64,000 bases of DNA from JBBQKI01 sp038326725. Its GTDB lineage: Bacteria; Bacteroidota; Bacteroidia; Flavobacteriales; Flavobacteriaceae. The stretch's first letter is position 1. Every line of letters begins with the position of its first letter. Shown here one piece after another: positions 34,162 through 43,639 of the stretch. The translations under genes were made by a program, and so were the position numbers. Under the pieces are notes generated by a model. The model was not told the DNA's origin. It worked only from the letters and a program-made list of their open reading frames with translations, and searched no databases. The DNA lies in the NCBI GenBank assembly GCA_038326725.1, contig JBBQKI010000005.1, forward strand, positions 19,706 to 83,705, written 5' to 3'.

Positions 34162-36179
34162 ACAAACGCCCCCTTTTCCCCCGTATAATGGAAAGGGATT
34201 TTTTTCCGTTCGCAGGTTTTTTTCCAATATTGAATATATGATTTGTAATTGTTGCCGTCCGCCACAATTTGGTTTGGCTTTATGCTATCGATAAAACGTT
34301 CTAAGTTTACTTTTGGGCTGTGGGTAAGCAGCGCGATTTCGATTTTGGCAGTTTTCGGGTAAATGCATAGGCTGTCCAAAACCACTATCGTTTTGTTATT
34401 GTATTCAAAAAAATCCGGAAGTTTTTTTTCAGAATAATTTTCAATGTTCTGTGCCACGCTATAGCTTTTCAAAGGGAAAGAATTTCTCCCAATAAATGCA
34501 GTATCATTTTTATAAACTTCAAGCCCACCGAGATGTTTGTTCGCAATTAAGGTTTGCCTTGAGCGGTGAAAAACAATAAGTTCATTGGTAGAAACTCTGT
34601 ATTTATCGTAAACGAAAATGAGCAACAAAGCCCCGAAAATAACAGACGTGATGAGCAGTTTTTTATATGTATATTTCATAAGGAGCAGGATCAAGGCAGT
34701 CATTAAAATATAACTGCCCACCATCTTCAATTCGGAAAAATGGATACCTTCAAAAAGGAATTGATCCTGACGCGAAACCCAAGCTATAAAGCCATTCAGC
34801 ACGGAAAGACAATTATTGTAGAAAATAGCCACGGCATCAGGTAGTATACCGAAAATTGCCAATAAAACCACCAAGATCCCACCGCACATTAAAAAGGTAA
34901 CGTAAGGGATCACTAGCAAGTTGGAAACCAAAAACAGTCCGGGAAATTGGTGAAAATAGTACAAACTGAGCGGCAGCACTCCAATTTGGGCGGTAAGTGT
35001 AAGGCTTACTGTTCCCCAAATGTTTCTCAGGATTTTATTTTCAGGGGTGTAAAGTGAGCTCAATATGGGCTGCAACCACAAAATGAAAAATAGCGCGAGA
35101 TAGCTCAGTTGAAAACCGATGTTCAGCAACCACAAGGGGTTGATGAGCAAGAGAAACAAGAAAGACAAAAACAGCGTGTTGATGCTGTTGGTGGGCCGGT
35201 TAATAAGGGTGGCGAAGGCAAAAAAAGCAAACATAACTGCCGACCGCGCCGTGGGGGGCGACCAACCCGCAACTAGCGCAAACCCAAAAAGGCAAAGGAT
35301 GATGGCCACCGTTTTAATTTTTTTTCCATGAGGCAAACGCTCAATCGGCGAAAAAAGAAAGGAAAGGATCAGATATAAAATTCCAACGTGAAGCCCCGAA
35401 ACGGAAAGGATGTGGATTACCCCCGCAGCCGCATATTGGCTGTAGATTTCCTTGCTTATGTCGCGTTGTTTTCCCAAAATCAAAGCTTCCAAAACCGTAC
35501 GCTCGTCTTTTCCAAAAGGGGCATCTTTTAATTTTTTGAGGAAAAATTCTCGCAGGCGTTCTGCTTGTCCGGGAAGGGTGGGCGAGCCTTGTTTTTCCAT
35601 CAAAATATTTTCTTTTGAAATGCGAATTTGATGGTGCAACCGCAACGAATTTAAATATTTAGAATAGTCGAGTTGGTGCGGGTTCAAAGAGGACGGAAGG
35701 CCCAAAAGGGAAGTGGAAACCAACAATACATCATCAGTGATATAGGGTTCTTCGAGGGAATCCTTCACCTTGTAAATCAAAATCCTGCCGTTTGTTTTGG
35801 TGCGGTTTGCAGCAAAAACTTCCGCGATGTATTTTTCCGAAAAGTTGTCTGGTTTCAGGATTTCCTTTATTTTCAGTTGAAGGGTTGTAGTTTCATTTTC
35901 TTTTACAAAATGAGAGTAATGTTGGGCTTGAAACCGTGGCAATTGCATTTGGTAATTTGCGAAACCCAAAGAAAAGAAAAACATGTAAACCGAAATTCCC
36001 ACCAATGGATTTTGGAACAATTGGTTTCGGGCAAAAAACAGCGAAACTGCCAAAAGCACAATAGTTGCGGGAAGGATAATTAAAATAAAATTGAGGGAAA
36101 AGGAAGAAAAATGCGCCGCCAAAATCCCCAATGCGAGGCAAATTGAAAACTTTACAACTGTGAAATTGATGAATTTCAT
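34143..36179 (-). CDS. comEC: ComEC/Rec2-family DNA uptake channel
   Basis: A 678-residue polytopic protein. It has an N-terminal DUF4131-like region with helices and an OB-like segment (LQLKIKEILKPD...RTKTNGRILIYKV), then the Competence domain with HILSVSGLHVGILYLILSFLF, GWSPPTARSAVMFAFFAFATLINR and SFQLSY-type GFQLSYLALFFILWLQP. The C-terminal third is short for a metallo-beta-lactamase domain and shows no HxHxDH motif, so this looks like the lactamase-less type. The family forms the inner-membrane channel for transforming DNA. It is transcribed alone, convergent with the thioredoxin gene. Confidence 0.9.
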   Translation of the reverse strand: MKFINFTVVKFSICLALGILAAHFSSFSLNFILIILPATIVLLAVSLFFARNQLFQNPLVGISVYMFFFSLGFANYQMQLPRFQAQHYSHFVKENETTTLQLKIKEILKPDNFSEKYIAEVFAANRTKTNGRILIYKVKDSLEEPYITDDVLLVSTSLLGLPSSLNPHQLDYSKYLNSLRLHHQIRISKENILMEKQGSPTLPGQAERLREFFLKKLKDAPFGKDERTVLEALILGKQRDISKEIYSQYAAAGVIHILSVSGLHVGILYLILSFLFSPIERLPHGKKIKTVAIILCLFGFALVAGWSPPTARSAVMFAFFAFATLINRPTNSINTLFLSFLFLLLINPLWLLNIGFQLSYLALFFILWLQPILSSLYTPENKILRNIWGTVSLTLTAQIGVLPLSLYYFHQFPGLFLVSNLLVIPYVTFLMCGGILVVLLAIFGILPDAVAIFYNNCLSVLNGFIAWVSRQDQFLFEGIHFSELKMVGSYILMTALILLLMKYTYKKLLITSVIFGALLLIFVYDKYRVSTNELIVFHRSRQTLIANKHLGGLEVYKNDTAFIGRNSFPLKSYSVAQNIENYSEKKLPDFFEYNNKTIVVLDSLCIYPKTAKIEIALLTHSPKVNLERFIDSIKPNQIVADGNNYKSYIQYWKKTCERKKIPFHYTGEKGAFVLRYEE

Positions 36180-36273
36180 TACCTTGATTTTAAGCAGTGC
36201 CTAAAATCAATTGGGAAGTTTGTTGAAATTGTTGATCGGGGAGATTTTCTTAAAAATTCAAACCTGAATTTTC

Positions 36274-36294
36274 TTACTACTTACTACTTACTAC
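36274..36294. repeat. Heptanucleotide tandem repeat, TTACTAC x3
   Basis: Three identical TTACTAC units end three bases before the stop codon of the NlpC/P60 gene (which reads on the minus strand). Confidence 0.85.
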
Positions 36295-36297
36295 TTT

Positions 36298-36882
36298 TTA
36301 AATAAGCCGTTTAACAACCACAAAAGCCTTTTTCCAATATGGCTCTTCCATTGAGGAAATAATAACCCCAAGTTGGGTGGTGGAATGGATGAATTTAATT
36401 TCACCTGATTTGTTTTCGACCACGAGGCCCACGTGGCTTATGGCATTGCTTTTTCCGTTGGTACGGAAAAAAACTAGATCGCCCTTGGTAACATCATCCA
36501 ATGGAATCTCGATGCCTTTTAAGGCCATATCCCTTGATCGACGGGGCAAGGCAACGTCCTCTGTTTTAAAACTAGTAAAAACCAGACCCGAGCAATCCAT
36601 CCCGGCATTGGTGGTGCCACCGAATTTGTAACGGGTGCCTTCAAAGGTTTTGGCGTGGTCAATAATGTTTTCAACTTTGCTTCTATTGGAGTTTTTGGTA
36701 ATTTCTTCTACTTCGTAAACGGTCGTTACAATTTTTTCTTCTTTCGTAACCTTCACCTTGGTTGTGGTTGCTACATTTTTTTCCTTTCCTTCCGAAACTT
36801 TAATAACCTTGGAAACAGTTTTCGTGCTTCCGCAAGAAATTAAAATAAATGAAAGAAAGGTAATGGCAAAAAGGTTTTTCAT
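36298..36882 (-). CDS. NlpC/P60 (C40) cell-wall peptidase lipoprotein
   Basis: A 194-residue lipoprotein: MKNLFAITFLSFILISC carries the lipobox with cysteine at 17. A lysine/threonine-rich linker precedes the NlpC/P60 domain, whose catalytic cysteine is in GMDCSGLVF, histidine in ISHVGLVVE, and third polar residue in IHSTTQLGV. Such enzymes cut D-gamma-glutamyl-diaminopimelate bonds in peptidoglycan. It has its own upstream region and lies between comEC and lpxB on the same strand. Confidence 0.9.
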   Translation of the reverse strand: MKNLFAITFLSFILISCGSTKTVSKVIKVSEGKEKNVATTTKVKVTKEEKIVTTVYEVEEITKNSNRSKVENIIDHAKTFEGTRYKFGGTTNAGMDCSGLVFTSFKTEDVALPRRSRDMALKGIEIPLDDVTKGDLVFFRTNGKSNAISHVGLVVENKSGEIKFIHSTTQLGVIISSMEEPYWKKAFVVVKRLI

Positions 36883-36966
36883 TATGTGGATTCTTGTTTT
36901 GTTAACTTAAAATTAATAAAAATATTTTATTGATTTCAAATTTCTACATTCATTAAACATTTAAAT

Positions 36967-38088
36967 TTATGAATGAGCTATTAAACTTTCATAAATGAGA
37001 TTTGCCGTTTTTTTGCTCGCCCCACTGCCGCCCAGTTTTTTTTCGAGGTCGTAATAGTCCAAAAACATTACCGCCCGTTCGTATGGATTAAGGATTTTGG
37101 TGAGGGATTTTTTTAGTTGCTTGGGCGTGAATTCCGTTTGGATAAGTTCGGTTACTGCCTCTTTTTCCAATATTAAATTGACCAAAGAAATGTAATCGAG
37201 TTTTATCACCCGTTTCGCGATTTCGTAGGAAATACGGCTGCCTTTATAACACACCACCTGCGGAACTTTATAGAGAGCCGTTTCCAAAGTGGCAGTGCCA
37301 GAAGTAACCAACGCGGCGTGGGAAACGCTGAGCAAAGCGTAGGTTTTGTCCAACAACAAATGGATGTTGCTGTTTTTTATAAACGGCTGGTAAAATGCTG
37401 CTTCTTGACTGGGCGCCCCTGCTATCACAAATTGATATTTTTTAAAATCTTCAACTATCGAAAGCATCACTTCCAACATTTTTGAAATTTCCTGCTTCCG
37501 GCTGCCGGGCAACAGCGCGATTATTGGACGTGAATCCAAATTGTTTTGCTTCTTAAAATCTTCAGGGCTTATGGTTTTTTGATTGGCAATGGCATCAATC
37601 AAGGGATGTCCCACAAAATGGACGGGGAATTTATGTTTTTCCTCATAAAAAAATTTTTCAAAAGGGAGGATAACATACATTTCATCAACATCGCGCTTTA
37701 TGGAATGGATTCGGTTTTCCTTCCAAGCCCAAATTTGGGGTGAAATGTAATAATGTGTTTTAAATCCTTTATGTTTTGCCCATTTCGCTATGCGCAAATT
37801 AAACCCCGGATAATCGATAAAAATAATGGCATCAGGATTGAAACTTTCAATATCCTTTTTACAAAATGCGATGTTTTTAAAAATGGTGCGAAGGTTTAGC
37901 AGAACTTCAGTAAAGCCCATAAAAGCAAGCTCGCGGTAATGTTTTATGGGGGTGCCGCCAGTTTGCTCCATCAAATCGCCTCCCCAAAAACGGAACTCGG
38001 CTTTGGAGTCCACCATTTTCAAGGCCTTCATCAAATTTGCCCCGTGCAGGTCGCCCGAAGCTTCGCCAGCGATAAGATAATACTTCAT
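36967..38088 (-). CDS. lpxB: Lipid-A-disaccharide synthase
   Basis: A 373-residue GT19 enzyme that joins UDP-2,3-diacylglucosamine and lipid X to form lipid A disaccharide at the inner membrane. Motifs: MKYYLIAGEASGDLHGANLMKAL at the start, FRFWGGDLMEQTGG, IFIDYPGFNLRIAKWAK, YYISPQIWAWKENRI, PVHFVGHPLIDA, and ALLPGSRKQEI. Length is normal. It begins directly after the small membrane-protein gene stop and downstream of surE, an arrangement common in Bacteroidetes. Confidence 0.95.
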   Translation of the reverse strand: MKYYLIAGEASGDLHGANLMKALKMVDSKAEFRFWGGDLMEQTGGTPIKHYRELAFMGFTEVLLNLRTIFKNIAFCKKDIESFNPDAIIFIDYPGFNLRIAKWAKHKGFKTHYYISPQIWAWKENRIHSIKRDVDEMYVILPFEKFFYEEKHKFPVHFVGHPLIDAIANQKTISPEDFKKQNNLDSRPIIALLPGSRKQEISKMLEVMLSIVEDFKKYQFVIAGAPSQEAAFYQPFIKNSNIHLLLDKTYALLSVSHAALVTSGTATLETALYKVPQVVCYKGSRISYEIAKRVIKLDYISLVNLILEKEAVTELIQTEFTPKQLKKSLTKILNPYERAVMFLDYYDLEKKLGGSGASKKTANLIYESLIAHS

Positions 38089-38376
38089 TTAAAAAAACTT
38101 TGAAATTAAAATAACGAGTGCCGCCACCACCGTTGCCAAGACTACGCCCCGTGCCCTGTAATATTGTTTTTTTTTAAGGAAAATGAAAAATACACCTAAG
38201 TTCAAAATGGCTCCCAAAGCAATTAAACTTCCAAGAATATCCCTATCAACTGCTGCTTTTAAAGTGGATTCCAACGAAAGGTTCGAGAAAAAGAAAATGT
38301 AAAGATAGGTTCCGGCCATATTGGCAACTAGGCCAATCAAAAACCCAATCACTATTTCCTTATGTTCTTTTTTCAT
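38089..38376 (-). CDS. Small membrane protein between surE and lpxB
   Basis: About 95 residues from the ATG at 38376 (MKKEHKEIVIGFLIGL), five bases after the surE stop; the longer frame would overlap surE and its start codon is unlikely. Three hydrophobic segments: VIGFLIGLVANMAGTYLYIFFF, LIALGAILNLGVFFIFL and GVVLATVVAALVILISKFF. No named family is recognised. The stop abuts the lpxB ATG, so it is co-translated with that operon and probably has an envelope function. Confidence 0.7.
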   Translation of the reverse strand: MKKEHKEIVIGFLIGLVANMAGTYLYIFFFSNLSLESTLKAAVDRDILGSLIALGAILNLGVFFIFLKKKQYYRARGVVLATVVAALVILISKFF

Positions 38377-38381
38377 TATTC

Positions 38382-39161
38382 CTATTTCAAATCCCAAGTA
38401 TTAATCTCCTTTATAGCGTGATGGGCGGTAAGATCATACTGCACCGGCACCACGGAAACATACCCGTTCTCCAAAGCCCATTCATCGGTATCTTCACCTT
38501 TATCTTCGTTCACGAACTCCCCGGTCAGCCAGTAATAATCACGTCCCAGAGGGTTGGTGCGCTTATCGAATTTTTCTTCCCAATGTGCATTTGCCTGTCT
38601 GCAAACTTTTATTCCCTTAATCTGCTTTTCAGAAAGTTTTGGGATGTTTACGTTTAGAACAACGCCTTTGCTGATACCGTTTTTAAGGATTTGCGCCGTA
38701 ATTTTTTTAATGTATTTTTTGGCTGGTTCAAAATCCGCCTCCATCGAATAATCCAAAAGCGAGAACCCCACAGCGGGAATCCCTAAAGTTCCGGCCTCAA
38801 CCGCCGCGCTCATGGTGCCGCTATAAATTACGTTGATGGATGAATTGCTGCCGTGATTCACGCCGCTTACGCAAAGGTCCGGCTTGCGCTTCAGGATTTC
38901 ATTTACGGCCAGTTTCACGCAGTCAACAGGGGTGCCGCTGCAACTGTATTCTTTGTGGAGGTCGCCGTTGGTAATCTTTACAATATCGCAGTACAGGGTG
39001 TCGTTAATGGTTATGGCGTGGCCGGTAGCGCTTTGGGGGGAATCCGGAGCTACCACGCATACATCACCAAGGCTTTTCATTACTTGAATAAGGGCGCGAA
39101 TGCCCGGGGCCGTGATGCCATCATCGTTGGTAACAAGGATCAGTGGTTTTTTTTTTGGCAT
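38382..39161 (-). CDS. surE: 5'/3'-nucleotidase SurE
   Basis: A 259-residue nucleotidase. The metal-binding motif is VTNDDGITAPG at the N-terminus (Asp13, Asp14), followed by VVAPDSPQSATGHAITI, YSCSGTPVDCVKLAVNEIL, and VSGVNHGSNSSINVIYSGTMSAAVEA, all diagnostic. It removes phosphate from nucleoside monophosphates. First gene of the surE-membrane protein-lpxB operon, divergent from the tail-specific protease. Confidence 0.94.
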   Translation of the reverse strand: MPKKKPLILVTNDDGITAPGIRALIQVMKSLGDVCVVAPDSPQSATGHAITINDTLYCDIVKITNGDLHKEYSCSGTPVDCVKLAVNEILKRKPDLCVSGVNHGSNSSINVIYSGTMSAAVEAGTLGIPAVGFSLLDYSMEADFEPAKKYIKKITAQILKNGISKGVVLNVNIPKLSEKQIKGIKVCRQANAHWEEKFDKRTNPLGRDYYWLTGEFVNEDKGEDTDEWALENGYVSVVPVQYDLTAHHAIKEINTWDLK

Positions 39162-39300
39162 TTTTGGTTTTTATAAAAAGCTAAAATACATAATTTACGC
39201 TCCATTGCCGATTAGTTTGTTTAACAAAAAATTAGTACCATTACACCCTCGTGGCACGGTTTTTTATATATTTTAGAGCCACAATAAAAGTTAAGAAAAT

Positions 39301-41511
39301 ATGCGTTTGATGAAAAACAATTTCAAAGTTTTGCTTTTGGCCGTTTTTGTAGCGGTCGCTTCCTGCAGTTTTACCACAAAACAATTTGACGATCCCGACA
39401 AGGATAAACTTTTGTTGGACCTCATTGCTTATGTGATAGAAAAAGGGCATTACGATGCAAAGGAAATCAATGATGAATTTTCCGCAGAAATATATAAGGA
39501 TTTCATAGACGGCCTCGACCCTTTGAAACGTTATTTCTTGGCTTCCGATATTGAGGAATTCAGTGCATATAAAACCGAAATCGACGATCAAATAAAAAAT
39601 AAAGACCTTTCTTTTTTCAATTTGGTCCACGGCCGTTTCGAAGAGCGGATGGCCGATGTGAAAAAATTATATCCCGAAGTTCTGAACAGCCCTTTTGATT
39701 TTACCACACAAGAAAGCTTGAACGTGGATTATGACAATATGGTTTACACCAATTCAAAAGAAGAACTCAAAAATCGCTGGAGGCAACAAATGAAATATAC
39801 TACCCTCACCAATTATTACGATTTGGTAGAGGAAGAAAAAATGTTGAGCGACAAATCAAAAGGAATTGTTTCAAAGGATGATGAAAATGATGAGGAAGAT
39901 GAAAATAAGCCTGAAATAAAATCAAACGAGCCTTATGTGCCAAGATCCCTTAAAGAGTTGGAGGAAAAAGCTCGTGAAACCTCGAAGAATTCATTGGACG
40001 AATATTTTGAGTTCACTGAAGACTTGGAACGCGAAGATTATTTCGCCGTTTTTTTAAATATTATTGTTGAAGAGTTTGACCCGCACACAAACTATTTTGC
40101 CCCACCCGATAAAGATCGTTTTGACCTTGCAATGTCCGGGAAACTTGAAGGAATTGGTGCAAGGCTTCAGAAAAAGAACGATTATATAACCGTTATTGAA
40201 ATCATAAGTGGCGGTCCGGCATGGAGAAGTGAGAAAATTGAAGTTGGCGATATAATCATGAAAGTGAAACAAGAAGGTGAAAAAGAGTCTGTTAGCATTG
40301 TTGGGATGAGAATCGACGATGCCGTGAAACTTATAAAAGGCCCAAAAGGAACCAATGTTACCCTGACCATAAAAAATGTGGACGGGACTATAACCGACAG
40401 GGTCATAACCCGCGATATAGTTGAACTTGAAGAAACCTATGCCAAAACCTCCGTGATTAGCAAAGGCGATAAAAAGTTCGGATTGATAAACCTGCCGCAG
40501 TTTTATTTCGATATGGAAGATTATAACAAACGAAATGCAGCAACTGATGTTAAAAAAGAAATTCTTCGATTAAAAGAAGAAGGAATGGAAGGCTTGGTGC
40601 TGGACCTTCGCGATAATGGTGGCGGATCGTTACGCACAGCTGTGGACATTGCAGGACTTTTCATAAAAGAAGGCCCCGTGGTGCAAGTGGCTTCCAGCGG
40701 AAAAAACAAGGAAGTTCTTAAAGATGAAAATGATGAAATAATTTGGGATGGCCCGTTGGTGATTTTGGTAAATGAACTTTCTGCTTCCGCTTCCGAGATT
40801 TTGGCCGCCGCAATGCAGGACTACAAACGCGCCATCATCATCGGCAGCAAGCAAACCTACGGGAAAGGTACTGTTCAAAACGTGATAGACCTTAACCAAT
40901 GGCTACGTAAAAGCGATATGGGCGATATGGGCGCATTAAAAATAACCACACAAAAGTTTTATCGTGTAAACGGCGGTTCCACACAGTTGGAAGGTGTAAA
41001 AAGCGATGTTATAATGCCGGATCGTTACAGCTATATAGATATTGGGGAACGCGATTATGATAACCCTTTGCCCTATGATAAAATTGAGCCTGCCAAATAT
41101 GATCTTTGGGATGGATATCTGGATTTTGATGAAACCATTAATAAAAGCAAGCAACGAATGGCAATGAATGAAGAATTAAAACTGATTGATGAAAACGCTA
41201 AATGGATCAAAAACCTTCAAAATGAAAAATCAGTAAACCTTAATTTTGAGGCTTTCACAGCGGAAATTAATAAACGAAAAGCAGAAACTGAAAAGTTCGA
41301 TTCTTTGAAAGATTATGACAATGAATTAAGCTATACCTCACTTCCGTATGAAATTGAACTGATGCGGGAGGATACTACTTTATCCGAAAAAAGGAAAAGA
41401 TGGCATAAAAACCTGACAAGCGATATTTATGTGGAAGAAGCCATTAACGTTTTGGAAGATTTAAAGCTTAGTAATATTAAAGCCGGAAAAGTGGCCAAGC
41501 TTAAAAATTAA
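39301..41511 (+). CDS. Tail-specific S41 protease (Prc-like), lipoprotein
   Basis: A 736-residue protein with a probable lipoprotein signal (MRLMKNNFKVLLLAVFVAVASC). A DUF3340-like N-terminal helical region, a PDZ domain (about 240-340; GKLEGIGARLQKKND, GGPAWRSEKIEVGDIIMKV), then the peptidase core with GLVLDLRDNGGGSL, Ser near 497 in LSASASEILAAAMQDY and Lys near 522 in KQTYGKGTVQ, the Ser-Lys dyad of S41. The C-terminal 150 residues match the DUF3340 tail of Prc. It degrades or trims envelope proteins. It is transcribed alone. Confidence 0.93.
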   Translation: MRLMKNNFKVLLLAVFVAVASCSFTTKQFDDPDKDKLLLDLIAYVIEKGHYDAKEINDEFSAEIYKDFIDGLDPLKRYFLASDIEEFSAYKTEIDDQIKNKDLSFFNLVHGRFEERMADVKKLYPEVLNSPFDFTTQESLNVDYDNMVYTNSKEELKNRWRQQMKYTTLTNYYDLVEEEKMLSDKSKGIVSKDDENDEEDENKPEIKSNEPYVPRSLKELEEKARETSKNSLDEYFEFTEDLEREDYFAVFLNIIVEEFDPHTNYFAPPDKDRFDLAMSGKLEGIGARLQKKNDYITVIEIISGGPAWRSEKIEVGDIIMKVKQEGEKESVSIVGMRIDDAVKLIKGPKGTNVTLTIKNVDGTITDRVITRDIVELEETYAKTSVISKGDKKFGLINLPQFYFDMEDYNKRNAATDVKKEILRLKEEGMEGLVLDLRDNGGGSLRTAVDIAGLFIKEGPVVQVASSGKNKEVLKDENDEIIWDGPLVILVNELSASASEILAAAMQDYKRAIIIGSKQTYGKGTVQNVIDLNQWLRKSDMGDMGALKITTQKFYRVNGGSTQLEGVKSDVIMPDRYSYIDIGERDYDNPLPYDKIEPAKYDLWDGYLDFDETINKSKQRMAMNEELKLIDENAKWIKNLQNEKSVNLNFEAFTAEINKRKAETEKFDSLKDYDNELSYTSLPYEIELMREDTTLSEKRKRWHKNLTSDIYVEEAINVLEDLKLSNIKAGKVAKLKN

Positions 41512-41583
41512 TACCTGTTTATTTTCAAATTTGAAAGGAATTGCTTTTCCCTTTTCCAACAGAATTTTAAGTAACTTTATCGG

Positions 41584-42687
41584 GTGAAAAATTCCACCTC
41601 ATTAACCCAAATTGCGCTCCAAAAGTTTAAAAAAAACCTTTGGGGCGTTTTTAGTTTGTGTTTTTTGGCGTTATGTGTTTTGGTTGCAATCTTCGCTTAC
41701 GCTCTCGCCCCGGACGATTCCCGGAACGCGAACCAAATGCACCTTTCCATACATTCAAAAAACCCCGGATTTTCGGTAAAAATGTTGACCATCCCTTCTG
41801 CGGTTGAGGAACAAAACCCATTCTCGGTTTTCTTTTTCGGGAACAAAAATGCCGATACCGAAATCCCCATTTCAAAATATAGTTTGACGCCGGAAAATAT
41901 TGAAATTACCGAATACACCCCCGATGGCAGCGAAGGTTTGCAGAAGGAATACCCGCTTTCTTTTTTCCCCGAAGTAAAAACCACCCCGGAAATCCCATAT
42001 AAATATATCTCGGAAAAAACATTTCTTTTGGGCACCGATAAATATGGCCGCGACCTGTTGAGCCGGATGCTTATCGGCATCCGTATATCTTTGGCCATCG
42101 GCTTTGTAGCGGTTTTTATTTCCTTGGTAATCGGGATTACCATGGGTGCCATATCGGGATATTTTGGTGGAAAAGTGGACGCCGCCATCATGTGGGTCAT
42201 TAATGTTACGTGGTCCATTCCCACACTTCTTTTAGTAATTGCAATAACACTGGCTTTAGGAAAAGGGTTTTGGCAAGTTTTTATAGCCGTGGGGCTCACG
42301 ATGTGGGTGGAAGTGGCGCGGGTGGTGCGCGGGCAAGTGATGGGCGTAAAACGGGCGCAATACGTTACCGCCGCCCGGGCCTTGGGCTATACCGATTTCC
42401 GGATAATCACCAAACATATTTTGCCGAACAGCATGGCCCCGGTAATCATTATTTCGGCGGCCAATTTCGCGGGCGCCATCTTGATAGAGAGCGGCCTTAG
42501 TTTTTTGGGGATAGGCGCGCAACCGCCCTTGCCCAGTTGGGGCGGTATCATCAAGGATCATTATGCCTATATTATTTTGGGAAAACCCTATTTGGCCATT
42601 ATCCCGGGCTTGGCTATTATGAGCTTGGTCACCGCTTTTATGATGATGGGCAATGCGTTACGGGACGCGCTGGATGTGAGGGTTTGA
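41584..42687 (+). CDS. ABC transporter permease, DppC/OppC type
   Basis: A 367-residue inner-membrane permease. After an N-terminal helix (LWGVFSLCFLALCVLVAIFAYAL) comes an unusually long periplasmic insert (about 45-150). Next is LLGTDKYGRDLLSRMLIGIRISL, the conserved OppC entry, and the EAA loop in VTAARALGYTDFRIITKHILPNSMAPVI. It ends GNALRDALDVRV. The start is a GTG at 41584. No partner permease, ATPase or binding protein gene is adjacent, so the transporter's other subunits must be elsewhere. Likely substrates are oligopeptides, but this is only by family. Confidence 0.88.
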   Translation: MKNSTSLTQIALQKFKKNLWGVFSLCFLALCVLVAIFAYALAPDDSRNANQMHLSIHSKNPGFSVKMLTIPSAVEEQNPFSVFFFGNKNADTEIPISKYSLTPENIEITEYTPDGSEGLQKEYPLSFFPEVKTTPEIPYKYISEKTFLLGTDKYGRDLLSRMLIGIRISLAIGFVAVFISLVIGITMGAISGYFGGKVDAAIMWVINVTWSIPTLLLVIAITLALGKGFWQVFIAVGLTMWVEVARVVRGQVMGVKRAQYVTAARALGYTDFRIITKHILPNSMAPVIIISAANFAGAILIESGLSFLGIGAQPPLPSWGGIIKDHYAYIILGKPYLAIIPGLAIMSLVTAFMMMGNALRDALDVRV

Positions 42688-42745
42688 AAAAGTGGGAAGA
42701 CGGGAGCTGGAAGATTTAAGAACCAAGAACAATTCCTTATCCTAA

Positions 42746-42766
42746 CCACTACCCACTACCCACTAC
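42746..42766. repeat. Heptanucleotide tandem repeat, CCACTAC x3
   Basis: Three identical CCACTAC units in the 96-base gap between the ABC permease (+) and the GNAT gene (-), close to the GNAT stop. Confidence 0.85.
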
Positions 42767-42783
42767 CCATTAAAGACTAAAGA

Positions 42784-43236
42784 CTATTTCAATTCTTTTT
42801 CAAAACACAAACTGTTTTCCATTCCTTTATACTGTCCGTAATTGGGGATGGGTTGGTACCCATGTTTTTGGTATAAAGCCACAGCTTCCACTTGCCTTTT
42901 GCCGGTTTCCAAAATGCATTTTTTATACCCAAGTTCTTCTGCCCAAAGTTCCAGTGTCCTTAAAATGGTAGTGGCAATTCCTTTTCCTCGGGTTTCAGGA
43001 AGGGTGAACATCCGCTTTATTTCCATAAGCCCGGGGGCGTATTCCTTCATTGCCCCACAGCCTATCGGGATATCATTTTCATGGGCAAGCACCACATGTT
43101 TTATGTGGTCCGGCTTGTTGTACTGGTCATAGAAGGCATGCTCTTCGCCATCCATTTCCGCAAGATAGACATCCAATGATTTCACCAATTGCAGGAAGTG
43201 GGGGTGGGTGGAGGTGGTGCGGGTGGTTATGGGCAT
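42784..43236 (-). CDS. GNAT-family N-acetyltransferase
   Basis: A 150-residue GNAT protein. The acetyl-CoA-binding motif A is MEIKRMFTLPETRGKGIATTILRTLELWA, with the R/Q-x-x-G-x-G/A signature in RGKGIA. KCILETGKRQVEAVALYQKHGYQPI is motif B. The N-terminus starts MPITTRTTSTHPHFLQLVKSLD. The acceptor substrate is not predictable. It stands alone between the permease and a 400-base non-coding stretch. Confidence 0.85.
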   Translation of the reverse strand: MPITTRTTSTHPHFLQLVKSLDVYLAEMDGEEHAFYDQYNKPDHIKHVVLAHENDIPIGCGAMKEYAPGLMEIKRMFTLPETRGKGIATTILRTLELWAEELGYKKCILETGKRQVEAVALYQKHGYQPIPNYGQYKGMENSLCFEKELK

Positions 43237-43639
43237 TTTTAGAATAATTTATATTGAAAGACCCAAAAGTATACTATGCCTTTTGCTATCACAAGTAGTA
43301 CGCCATAAAAGTTTAATAGGCTTAATAAGGAACGGGTTTCGTGGATGTTACAAATTACTCAACTTTTTCTTTAAAGGGAAAGTAGTATTCAAAAAGGGGA
43401 AAACATTACCCAAAAAGGGGAAAGTAATATAAAAGCTGAGCAATTATGAAAAAACAGGACGAGTGGATGGGGGAGTTTGTGAGTTTTTTAGTTTGTGTGG
43501 GCACGAGCGGGACGCTCGCGCAAGCGGGGGTTGAAACCTTTTGATGCATATTAAGCCTAAATTTTTCTTCCCTCAATGCCAGGCCAGGGGTTTCTTCTAA
43601 AAAAACCCAAAACCGCCATTTCATTTTTTGAGCCTTTGG
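43237..43639. other. 403-bp stretch without a supported gene
   Basis: Lies between the GNAT and serine-hydrolase genes. From about 43371 to 43431 it has three imperfect copies of AAAAAGGGGAAA with a period of about 20 bases. At 43504-43518 CGAGCG-GGA-CGCTCG is a small perfect hairpin. An open frame of 72 codons on the minus strand (43406-43624) has no plausible protein character. This may be decayed sequence. Confidence 0.5.

Noticed and set aside
43406..43624. A 72-codon frame on the minus strand in the gap before the serine hydrolase
   Set aside because: Composition is non-protein-like, it crosses the GGGGAAA repeats and a hairpin, and it matches no known pattern.
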